A stretch of DNA of 64,000 bases. Source: Syncephalastrum monosporum B8922. Lineage: Eukaryota > Mucoromycota > Mucoromycetes > Mucorales > Syncephalastraceae. Each line of letters begins with the position of its first letter. The first letter of the stretch is position 1. This document shows, in pieces, positions 1 to 10,009 of this stretch. The translations under genes and the position numbers were made by a program. The DNA lies in NCBI GenBank assembly GCA_000697355.1, contig JNEN01001206.1, forward strand, positions 396,896-460,895, given 5' to 3'. A model generated the notes under the pieces. It searched no databases, had not been told where the DNA came from, and saw only the letters and a program-made list of their open reading frames with translations.

Positions 1-498
1 CGCTCATCATCGTCGCGTTCCTCTGGTCGACAATGGAGAGGGATCGTCCACGGGAAGGACATTCAGTTCTGGAACTGCCGTGCCTGAGTACATATCTACT
101 TATACACAGTCGCTACTGAAACACACTCATGTAATATTTCATTAGGCATCCTCCGCGCGATACCCCATGCGTAGAGGTGGTCCGTAAGAAATGCGATCGG
201 GCCAAGCTTCCAGGAAGCACATGCAGTTGTTGTGACGCGGTAAGCGAGACACAGGACTGCACGAATTCTTCTTATACCTTTATTTCACTAGTACTACAAA
301 CAGCAAATACCAAGACCCGGAACTGAAGGTGGTATTCTTACGGCAGACGAACGAGTCCAAATGACATCTCGGCATCGTGAGCGTTTCAAGCGACCGCTGA
401 CGCCACCTGGATTTTGGGATATGGATATGCCGTCGACGCCAGAAATATTGTCCAAAGCCAAGAAAATGAGGGATCGAAAAATAAGGAATAAGGGATAA
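1..498 (+). CDS. CtIP/Sae2/Ctp1-family DNA-end resection factor, C-terminal part (5' end off window)
   Basis: Partial gene entering from the left edge. Exons read 2..87, 146..239 and 292..498, with GT-AG introns and an unbroken frame to TAA. The translation ends in the C-terminal domain typical of CtIP/Sae2/Ctp1. It has a VEVVRKKCDRAKLPG stretch, then a CSCC knuckle followed by YY, then a basic SRHRERF segment and the TPPGFWDMDMPST block. Known role of the family: cofactor of Mre11-Rad50-Nbs1 that starts 5' resection at double-strand breaks. The CxxC plus RHR motifs are the conserved DNA-binding and activation part. The N-terminal tetramerisation region must lie outside the window. At first sight the KKCD..P..C..C pattern suggests a Zn2Cys6 regulator, but the Cys spacing is wrong and the next exon settles the family. 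The next gene starts 212 bases downstream on the same strand. Confidence 0.85.
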
Positions 499-710
499 AG
501 CCAAATCTCTGCTTTACTTGCATAATAAAGATAAGATAATATGCGTTCGACTGATAGTAAGCATATGTGTACTACGCAAACGCTCTCTGCTGTGTACGTC
601 GCGCATCCATACGCTTCCACCATTTTTTGCCAAATATGGGTACAAACTCCGGCAAACCTCACTTCTGCAGGAATGATCGATTTTTTTTCTTACGACACTC
701 TTTTCACGTC

Positions 711-2431
711 ATGACGACACGACGTAATGCCCACAGAACCAAGCCGAAGCAGCCACAACAGCAAGACTCCATGGAGGATTATCCTCTCTCAGAGCTCGTT
801 AATCATGAGCAGCCTGCCGAAGAGCAGCCCAAGACAGAGTTGCTGGCTGCAGACAAGACGGGGAAGAAGTGGAAAAACATGGGGATACGAACATTCACGA
901 CTCTCCTCATGGTAGCCGCATTTCTTTTCGTGCTGGCGAGTGGCTACATTTGGTCGATTGTAGGCGTCATGGGCATCAGTGTCGGTGTCTACCGCGAAGT
1001 CATTCAGCTCGCTCAGGTGCCAGCGAAGGAAAAGAGCGTGCGGTGGTTTAAGACCATGAGCTGGTAAGCGCCGTTTCTCTTTCACATGTGGTTGCTGCTT
1101 TGAGCTCTGGCTCATACAGAGTTTTTGAAGGTATTTCTTAATTACGACCGAGTATTTTCTGTATGGCGAATCTATCATCTACTACTTCACTGAGATCGTC
1201 ATGGTGGACAAATTCCTTGCACCTTTTGCCACCCACCATCGCTTTATCAGCTTCATGCTCTACATCCTCGGTATGCCATTTGACCTTCGCATGCTCTTCA
1301 GTCTCATGGTGTCTTTCTAGGATTTGTGTTTTTCGTTGCCAATCTCCAAAAGGGGCAGTACCAGTTCCAGATGGCCCAGTACTGCTACACCCATATGGCT
1401 CTGCTCCTGATTGTGGTACAGAGCCACTTCATTGTCGAGAATATCCTTGAGGGAATGATATGGTTAGTAGAGCCGCAGCTATTTGTCTACGATGCTCATT
1501 CTCCATTTGTTCAGGTTTGTGATGCCTGCTGCGCTGGTGGTATGTAATGATACGTTTGCCTATATCTGCGGCTTCTTCTTTGGCCGGACACCGTTGATCC
1601 AGCTCAGTCCAAAGAAGACGGTCGAAGGATTCGTGGGTGCGTTTGTGTGCACTGTCATTGCTGGGTTCTTTGTACGTATGGATCACATGTTCTAAAGATG
1701 CCCACTGATTGGCCTTATTCAAAGTTGACGGGTCTCCTCATCCGCTCCGATTACCTTACGTGTCCCGTGCAAGACTTGGGCGCCTCGGCCTGGTCACCCA
1801 TCGCATGCAGTCCCAAGAATCCCGTGTTCACCCCCATTCCTTGGCAATTGCCTACGACTACTGTCTATCTGCTGAAGCTACTGGTAATAACAAGGCTGTA
1901 GATATATATGTGTATGTATGTATACACCTTACATATTTTGGGTCGATAGTTCCGGATCAACAAGACTGAGGTCTACATTGCGCCTGTGCAGCTTCATGCT
2001 ATCATGATGGCCTGCTTCGCGTCGCTGATTGCCCCTTTTGGCGGATTTTTTGCGAGTGCAGTCAAACGCGTCTTCAAGATCAAAGATTTCGGCCACAGTA
2101 TCCCAGGCCATGGCGGCTTGACGGACCGTATGGACTGTCAGTTCGTCATGGGCTTCTTTGCACACATGTATTATCAAAGTTTCATCAAGGTAGCCGTTTC
2201 TTTGTATACGACCCAGTATTCATCTGTCATATTTAGACATACAATGTGACTGTGGGTTCAGTCTTAACGACTATCATTCATAACTTTACGCCGCGTGAGC
2301 AAGTTGAGTTGCTTGAGCGTTTGCAAACCTACCTGAGCAATCAAGACATACTAGACCACGATCTTTTGGCAACAAGTAACATGGAACGGGTCATACAAGA
2401 GGCACAGGAGAAGCTGCTCTTGAAGGCATAA
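711..2431 (+). CDS. CDS1: Phosphatidate cytidylyltransferase (CDP-diacylglycerol synthase)
   Basis: Makes CDP-diacylglycerol from CTP and phosphatidic acid in the ER membrane, the precursor of phosphatidylinositol, phosphatidylserine and cardiolipin. Seven exons: 711..1063, 1131..1270, 1321..1462, 1515..1671, 1698..1883, 1950..2189, 2237..2431, giving 470 aa, close to the usual fungal length. A charged N-terminus (about 60 residues) precedes many hydrophobic segments, the first being [18 protein letters not shown]. Family marks include SWYFL...YGES, the [14 protein letters not shown] and [10 protein letters not shown] blocks, and the CDP-DAG synthase signature at about residues 362-386 ([21 protein letters not shown]), holding the metal-binding Asp residues. 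The ATG at 711 was chosen because it opens a typical hydrophilic N-terminus; the frame is also open for 48 codons upstream. Confidence 0.96.
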
Positions 2432-3349
2432 ATTGAATGCTGAATAACATACATCGAGGCCACTGTATAGATAGAACTTCTAACTCTATCGGATTAATAA
2501 ATTACGTGTACATCAGACTTTGATGGGGTGAAAAACAGCCATAGTGTAGTTCTACATATGTAGCGCCATTTATCACTCCTTTCTCTTGCGCATGATCTTC
2601 GGTATGTGGTGGAGCCTGGACGATACATGCAGTTTCTCAATGGAGTACAGAAGATTGACGTATCGATACCAGCGACCTATGTGCACAAAAGCCTAAGCGT
2701 GCATAGCTAATTATATGTGTGGAAGAGTACTATTTAAGCACAACATTGCGGGCGTACCCGAACACTTCACAAAAATGACTTTTTGATGTGTACAAACGAG
2801 CTACGTGCCAGGGAGAGTCGTCGAAGGGGTTACCATGCTGATCGTGTCAAGTGGGAGACGAGCTTCTAGCATTGACGACTATAGAAATCCCAGATTTGAA
2901 CGAAGTCGACAGCTGGTGTGACAGTCTTTTACCGCAAGCTGTGATCGTGCTTCTGCAGCTCGTGTTTTATGTTACAGACAACGTGATCGCGTTCAGCGTA
3001 AGCGGCACGCTAAAAAACTGAGCGACTTCACTTCGTCTGTTATTCGTTATAATCAACTCCCTCTTCTCTGCTTTTAGCGACTGCTTGTATGCTTAAAAGA
3101 GATTTGCCAGACCCCTTCAGAATGACTTTTTCCCGTCAATACTTCAGCTGTTAGGCGAGTGCTCAAATGACAAACAATGAAATACGCTCTGACGAGCTCA
3201 TATACACTCAAATGCAGTATGCATGGGAGCTATTGGAGTCTAAAAGGCTTAAGCTCAAACTACAGCGTGAATAGCTAAAACACGCTGGGGATTTTTTTAA
3301 ACATGAATCATACGCAGCAAAATGACTTTTTATTTCGTAGAAACGATTT
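2432..3349. other. Intergenic region, no gene seen
   Basis: Contains the CDS1 3' flank (AATAAA-like sequence near 2505). No supported coding sequence. The 11-mer AATGACTTTTT occurs three times on the + strand, at about 2774, 3121 and 3321; its meaning is unknown. Confidence 0.6.
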
Positions 3350-3547
3350 TTAGATTCGTCGCCGGATGGAGCGGGTTTCGCGTGGGCGACTGCTGCGAGT
3401 AACAGTTGCACCTGTTCCGCTGGCGGTGGCACTTACTGTTGTACCTTTAGGGACCAGAGGAGGGAAGTCAACGTCCATCGGTCTGGGGATTTCAGCCTCC
3501 ACTGGACCCTCATGATCTACGATCATGGGGTCGGTCGCGTCAGCCAT
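3350..3547 (-). CDS. Doubtful 65-aa ORF, weakly like a Pno1 N-terminus
   Basis: Single open frame on the minus strand starting MADATDPMIVDHEGPVEAEI and ending in an Arg-rich RPRETRSIRRRI. The acidic start, the MDVDFPPLVPK segment and the closing RETRSIRR recall the disordered N-terminus of the ribosome-assembly KH protein Pno1/Dim2, where FPPL and a RETRKIPVPP-type segment precede the KH domain. Nothing resembling a KH domain follows downstream on this strand, so if the resemblance is real this is a truncated copy. A perfect GTAAGT sits inside the frame, so a spliced alternative is possible. It may equally be a chance ORF. Confidence 0.28.
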   Translation of the reverse strand: MADATDPMIVDHEGPVEAEIPRPMDVDFPPLVPKGTTVSATASGTGATVTRSSRPRETRSIRRRI

Positions 3548-4901
3548 GACAACGTCTTCATCCTATTATACCATAACAGTGTACGGGAATAATATCAGGT
3601 CGTACGGACGGTCAGATCTGACGTTAGAAGTCCCTTTCCAGTCGCTTATTAAACTTACGAGGAGTGCACTGAAATGCACTTCTGAGTGTTCGGGAGCACT
3701 AGAGTGCGTGATTGTCAGGGGTAGCTGGGACCCGTCAAATATGGGAGGTGGACCCACCACTGTCTTCTGTTATATGAAAGCAACGTTTAATCACTTTACC
3801 TGGTGAGAAGCATCTGTTGCATAGGAAACAAATATCAAACTTTGCGAAGAAGGGAGTGTGCTGCGGTTGGTGGAAAAAGGGCGCGAAATTTATGCAGCTT
3901 TTTTCTTTTTTTTTTTTGGCGCGTCAAATTTTTTTTTTGTCACAAAAAAAAAAAAATTTGACGCGCCAAACCTCAGCTCAAAAAGTTGCCGTGAATGATA
4001 CGTTGGTAGAGTGGTGTTTTGAAATGCGCTTCCATGAAGCCATATGTAAATACATCAATGTACATATCAAAAAGGTAAGAAAACCCAGGGCTATATAACA
4101 TGCTATAGGAGATATGTGTTCTCTGAGCGAAAGTTCAGATACATATGTGCCACGATGTTCAATGAACTGAGTCTTTGATTTTAACGGTGGAGATCTGTTT
4201 GAAGGATAACATATCCTGCAGGGCGACCGAAATATATCAGCACGTAGGGACGAATGCCACCAAGCTTTGGTGCGAGTCGATAAAGGGCTCCACATCATGG
4301 TACCACTTCTGCATAGGCAACACTCGAAACACGTTCGTGCGCTTTGTCATCGGGTCGCTCCTGGCAGCCAAGCGGGTTTAATTTTAATGATCTCCAGTAT
4401 GAGGCAATATTGTACATTATGCTTTGTGCTTTATGCATGTATGAGTTTCAAAGACTTTATATTACTTTTATACTCGACTGTACAGTACTTCAAATGCACT
4501 TGGTATGAGCGAGCGTATGACATTTTCGAGGATGCCGCAATACAAATGATGCTTTTTCTCCTGCTACATAGTGTGGTTTGGCAGAACCTTAACAAGCAAA
4601 GTGCTATGGCTATGTTAAGCGGTTTACGAAGCTTTCAAATCATTTCTGCTACTTATCCTTATTTAGTTTCGCAAAGTTAAATTACCTGGACAAACTTGCT
4701 TTTATGAGAGCATCCCGTGCTACATCGGCCTAGTGTGCAAAGAAAGAATAGAGTCCTTGCATGCTATGTGTGCAGTACCGGAGTATCAACGAATATGGCG
4801 CAATATTGCGCTTGGGTACACAGCATGCACTGTAAGACAATGAAGTGCATAAAGTATAAAAACGATGCCACAGCTTCTCCACATACATCATACCCTTTGC
4901 C
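3548..4901. other. Gene-poor region upstream of the first ligase gene
   Basis: No supported gene. AT-rich, with several short open frames on both strands that lack family resemblance. Holds the large hairpin at 3915-3970. The last 100-200 bases should contain the promoter of the ligase gene at 4902, including a CATAAAGTATAAAAACG stretch near 4850 that could serve as a TATA element. Confidence 0.5.
3915..3970. repeat. Perfect inverted repeat (hairpin), 24-base arms
   Basis: Left arm TTTGGCGCGTCAAA followed by ten T; right arm at least ten A followed by TTTGACGCGCCAAA. The arms are exact reverse complements, with GTCAC and three extra A between them. Flanked on the left by a further T-rich stretch. 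Each outer arm contains TTTGGCGC, which matches the classical E2F site consensus, and GACGCG, an MCB-like core. It could be a regulatory palindrome, the remnant of a tiny inverted-repeat element, or a replication-associated structure; the sequence alone does not decide. Confidence 0.9.
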
Positions 4902-6951
4902 ATGGTCCTGTATCCTAAAAACCCAGCGACAGAACCAATTCCTGATTCGACTATTTATGAGGCACTCTTTGAGAATGGCCCCTCGCTAGAAGAGGAGGAC
5001 GTGATCATTTACGCGGACGTGGAATCGGAGAGGTGCCTCTCGCTGTCAGGTCTGCGCGAGAAGGTCCTCAAGATAGGCGGCCTATTAAAGCAGGAATACC
5101 AGTGGGAAGCCGGTGATGTTCTTGCTGTCTGTGCATATAACAATGTAGGTTTGGTAATATCGGTTGAGATAAGGGAATGCTCATTCTCGGCATCCAGATG
5201 GATTACGCCGTCTCCTTGCTTGCGGCTCACACCGTTGGTAAGAGCTATCTTTTCTTCATCGCTGTATTGCGACATCTGTTGACCAACTTTCTTCATCTCA
5301 GGTGGCGTCGCTTCTGCTATTGACCCCCACTACAGTGTTCAGGATACGGCTACGTATCTAGGTATCGTCCGGCCCAAATTGGTTGTCGCAGACGAAAAGA
5401 CGCGTGACAAGGCGAGGCAAGTCACCCAGCTGCTTGGCATACCGCACGGCGTTGTGACCTTTCAGGAGCTCCAAATCAAGTTACAGAATATGACGCCAGC
5501 GCAACCAACACGTTACATAGCGGAGCAATTGGAAACAACGCCAGCCTATTATTATTTCACGTCAGGTACATCGGACGTCAAAAAGGCGGTGATTGTCACC
5601 CAGCGCAATGCAGTGGCAGGACTTTTTGCCGGGGCACCCGTTGTTCCAGAGACCCGGATATTGTCCCATATCGAGATGCACCACATTTCTCAACTCGCGC
5701 AGGTGTGCCACTCCGCCATTCACCAGCGATCAACCGTATACTTTCTACCCGAGTTTTCTGCAGACCAACGCCTGGACCGTTTATTGGGAGCCATCGAAAA
5801 ATACAAAATTACGGATATTTCACTGTACCCATGGCTCGCCAAGCAATTTGTATGCGATGCAGAGAAGACTCGATATGATCTGTCGAGTCTTCGTACTGCA
5901 TGGAGTTTTGGAGCTCAGCTGGAGATATCCTTAGCTCAAGAGTTACACGAGCGATTGGGCTTGCAGTGCTTCAACCTATTTGGTATGACAGAGTGTGGCA
6001 CGCCTATTCAACCGAGCTGGGACGCAACGTTGGAAGGTATATGACGGTATAGATGAATAGTTCTTTTGGTCAACAGACAGTTTGCGCTTTTAGGGAGCCC
6101 TGGAGTGCTTGGACGGTACACGTCTGCCAAGTTGGTAGATCCGGATGATCAAGGTAAGCTGAGATAGTACATGGCTTAGTCAGAGACATAACACTTCCTG
6201 TATCAGAGGAGGTCGGCCCCGGTGAGATAGGCGAGCTCTATATCAAGAGCCATCAATGTGTCCCTGTGAGTCCAATTATTTTTTTTAGATGCATCAACGG
6301 GAGCATTTTGATCATTTATGCTCTCTTACAGGGCTATCTGAATAATACCTCGGCCACCAAGGCCCTCTATGACGCCGATGGGTTTCTTCGCACTGGCGAC
6401 ATTTTCCGTATGTCCGAAGACGGTCGCCTTCACTATGTCTGTCGTTTTAAAGACCGTATTCGACATGATGACATGCAGATGGTAAGCGCATACAGCAAAA
6501 TTACATGGCTTAAATGACTTACACATCCTATGTTTCCCGGCAAACTCTAGATCAACCCTCGCAGTATCGAAGCCGTCATTGTAAGTAAAAAAAAATGAAG
6601 AAGCAAAGAATGTTGTTTGACATTTCCGATAAGAACACCCATCCTCTCGTCGATGAATGCCTTGTTATGGGCATCTACAACTATGAGCAAGGCAACGAAC
6701 TGGCAACGGCATTCATATCCATATCAAAGAATGCTAATGCTATAAATGATAACAAATATCAGCACGGCATAATAGACAGCATCCGAACGCATGTCGAAAG
6801 TCAAGTTCCTGAGACGTATTATCTGCGAGGCGGTATATATATTATCAACGCATTTCCAAGAACGCCCTTAGGCAAGGTCAGGAGAATGGCTTTATACGAG
6901 GACTGCCTCCGAAACCTGTCAGTACAGCAGCAAGAAATTAGAGCAAAATAG
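4902..6951 (+). CDS. Adenylate-forming ligase, acyl-CoA synthetase/4CL-like (tandem copy 1)
   Basis: AMP-binding (ANL superfamily) enzyme, expected to activate a carboxylic acid as acyl-AMP and pass it to CoA. Eight exons: 4902..5144, 5198..5237, 5302..6036, 6094..6153, 6207..6265, 6332..6481, 6551..6580, 6634..6951 (544 aa, normal length). Visible core motifs: phosphate loop TSGTSDVKKAV at residue 181, FGMTE at 321, RTGDI at 399, CRFKDRI hinge region, and PLGKVRR with the likely catalytic Lys520. The phosphate loop departs from the usual TSGTTGxPKG: Thr-Gly is replaced by Ser-Asp and Pro by Lys. The hinge lacks the usual Gly after KDxI. It may therefore have low or altered activity. The gene downstream at 7339 is a same-strand paralogue with nearly the same exon lengths. 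Substrate unknown. Confidence 0.9.
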
Positions 6952-7338
6952 CAATAAAGAAGTGAATATGTATGTCTTGAAGTATACTGTCTGATACCTT
7001 TTGCCTAACTGTAAAAAGACCAACAGCATCTCGGTTCAAAATCATGTAGTGTAACCATCGTCCGACCTCACTGATTTACTGTCCACCTAAATGATTAGAC
7101 CTTATATGGTGTGTCTACTTGAGCTTATACATGATTGTAGTGATGGATACCGCTTCGTACACGGTAACAAATTAGAGCTTAGTAGATAAAGGAACGCAGT
7201 AGGCTACACAAAATAAAATTTATGCGTCCTTTTTCAAGTGGACATCCGGGCCTTACACAGGCGTAGCACGACGATAAGATCTCGTTCCTTTGCCTTCTTT
7301 TCTCTTTTAATCCTCTTTTACTTTTTTGACGCAAAACT
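6952..7338. other. Spacer between the tandem ligase genes
   Basis: 387 bases without coding signal. Carries an AATAAA at 6953 right after the first gene's stop, and a pyrimidine-rich stretch (about 7285-7330) just before the second gene's ATG, as expected for a fungal promoter and 5' leader. Confidence 0.6.
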
Positions 7339-9535
7339 ATGGTTTTCATAGGAAGTAAAGCAAACGACCCTTTACCAGATATCAGCATTTATGAAGCACT
7401 GTTTGAAAACAAGAACAACAGTGACGATACAGCCATCTATGTCAATGCCGAGAACCCCAGTTATTTCCTGACCTTGGGTGCGCTTCGAGACCGTGTCCTC
7501 AAAGTGGGTGGCGTCTTGCAAGGAGCCTATCATTGGCAGAAGCGAGATGTCCTGGTGATGTGCGCAGAGAACGATGCAAGTTGTAGATACTCTGGCTGAG
7601 AGGAATGCCTGACATCGAACATTATCTTTTAAAACGCAGATCGACTATATTGTTGCCATGCACGCATCAGTCACCATAGGTATAATGATAAAGAGAATGT
7701 TCACGTCGAAGTCAAGCAATTTATTAATGAGACTACTATAAGGCGGCATTAGTGCTGCTATGGACCACCGCACGTCCGTAGACGACATGCAGACCACCCT
7801 GAAGCAGGTCGACGCCAAACTGGTTCTGACAGACGAGAAGACATATGCCAAGGTTTCAGAAGCCGCTACAGCCGCAGGAGTACCATATGTTTTGACATTC
7901 CAAGCGCTCAACAAGCTGTTGAAGACAGCCACCCCAGCCGACCCTGTGCGGTATACGCCCGATCAGCTCGACACGACGCCCGCGTACTTATGCCTCACGT
8001 CCGGTACCACAGGCAAATCCAAAGCGGTCATACTCAGTCAACGCAATATCACGAGCCTCATCCATGACAAGCCTTCTGCTCCTGGATCGAAGGCGCTGAC
8101 GCATCTCGAGCTCCATCACATCTCACAGCTGCGCTTCTCAGTTCACATGGTCATCTTTAACGGGTCGACTTGCTATGTTATGAGAAGCTGCAGTCGACAG
8201 GCGAAAAATATGCATCGCGTTCTTGAGAATATCCAAAAATACAGCATTGATAGCATGCAGATCTATCCTCGTCTGCTCCACGCTCTTCTTGACGACCCTC
8301 AAGCGATGCATTACGACCTGTCGTCGCTGAAATATCTCCTGTGTAGTGGTGCACCCATACACAGCGAACTTGTGGAAGCGACATACAGTCGCTTTAATAT
8401 CAAGTTGATCAACTACTATGGTTTGACAGAGGTTGGGGGAATTTTAGAAAGTGCTCACCAGGCCACCATGCGAGGTACGTACCACGACAGCGATGGTAGC
8501 GGAAAGCTCTTATATGACTACCTATTCCTTTACTTGATCAGAGAGTCCGGGCAAGGTGGGGTCGCGAAGTATCATCAAGCTGGTGGACTCGGATGGAAAA
8601 GGTGAAGAAAAGTCTGACGAAATTGTTGACAGAGACACAGCCAGATGACTACTCTGAACTTTACAGTTTAAAGTGTCTAGTGTCTCTGTCACTTAAACCT
8701 AGGCTCTGATCTAAACTGCGCGGTTGGATGTAGAAGTGGGTCCTGGCGAACCCGGTGAACTTTGCGTCAAATCACCCATGGTGACCCTGGTAAGCGCCAA
8801 GAACCCGAGTTTTGCCACCCCTGGATGGCCACTGGGTCTGTTATGAATAAAAATTACCCATTTATGTTTAGGGTTATTACAAGGATCTAGAGGCGACACG
8901 ACCACTGATCGATGCAGACGGATTCTTGCACACGGGCGATATTTTTAGCGTATCACAACCTGATGAGGAGTTCCGTTATGTGTGCCGATTCAAGGATCAG
9001 ATCTTCTTTTTCCCGCATCTGGTAAGTGGTATGATTCTTCACCCGTCGATTTTGCTTATGCAAAAGGATGTTTTCCGAATGTGCATCGCGGCGTAGTTAC
9101 TACCTCAGGACATTGAGAATGTTTTGGTATGTATGATACTGCTAAAGGAAAATTAGAAACTGGCTTTTTTTGGCAGTTTTATCTCCATACGCTCTTCATG
9201 ATTGCTTACCGTATTTACTAACCAGGGTAATATTTCCATATTAGATGCAACACCCCAAAGTCGCAAACTGCTGTGTGATGGGCGCGGGAAACAAAAAGCT
9301 CATGAAAGAGCTAGTGACAGCGTTTGTTACACTTACCAAGGAATGCGCCGAGAGCGGGGACGACACGGAGATCGTCAAGCGAGAGATCGACGCCTTTGTC
9401 GAGGCGCATGCACCTGATTCATATCGCCCGCGTGGCGGTATTTACATATTGGACGAGCTACCCTTGACAGCGATGGGCAAGGTCAAGAAACTCGAGCTCT
9501 GGAAAAAGTATATCAAACCATGCCAAGATGTATAG
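7339..9535 (+). CDS. Adenylate-forming ligase, acyl-CoA synthetase/4CL-like (tandem copy 2)
   Basis: Paralogue of the gene at 4902. Eight exons: 7339..7575, 7640..7679, 7743..8474, 8542..8601, 8734..8789, 8872..9021, 9097..9126, 9245..9535 (531 aa). Exon lengths 40, 60, 150 and 30 are identical in both copies, which shows duplication after the introns were in place. Motifs: TSGTTGKSKAV at residue 178 (more canonical than copy 1), YGLTEVGG, HTGDI, CRFKDQI and AMGKVKK with likely catalytic Lys514. The first intron starts with GCAAGT instead of GT; using the nearby GT would break the frame, and copy 1 has its intron at the aligned place. The hinge after KDQI reads FFFPHL and lacks the usual Gly. 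Function: probably a CoA ligase for a fatty or aromatic acid; substrate cannot be told. A polyadenylation-like AATAAAATA follows near 9563. Confidence 0.92.
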
Positions 9536-10009
9536 GTAGCATAGTCATTGTGAGAATAGATCAAATAAAATATTGCTTTCCCTCTCCTCTCTCTTCGCAT
9601 GGGCGGTCCATGGGCGAGCAGGCGAGATACAATGGCATGCTTCAGCAGCATAGCATGTCTTTTTTTTTCTTTTTTTTTTGCGAAGCAGTATATGATCTAG
9701 ATAGATTTGTCCCGTGTTATTACAATCTGATGCCACTAGTACTTAAAGACTTCTTGAAGAGGTGTAGTTTATTGACAGATGACTGATCGATATACATCTG
9801 ATACCGCTAAAAAGTGCATGGCAGCAGTCGGGAGTGGCGTAGAAAGACGTAAGCATGTGTTTGGGGGAGCTCCCAAGGCAAAGAAGGGCTTACTTAGCTT
9901 TAGAATGGGATTGATGACTACGAAGACAAGCAGAGGGTGCAGGGAGCGGTGAGGAGGTAGCGTGGCCGGGTAGACATAAGCAGAGGAGGCAAAAAGAAAA
10001 ATATGACAA
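9536..10009. other. Intergenic region with a homopolymeric T stretch
   Basis: No gene seen. Contains the 3' flank of the ligase gene, an interrupted T run at about 9660-9680, and the upstream region of GTP cyclohydrolase II. Confidence 0.6.

Noticed and set aside
146..239. Zn2Cys6 transcription factor at the left edge
   Set aside because: Cys spacing does not fit, and the following exon gives RHR and TPPGFWDMD, which identify the CtIP/Sae2 family.
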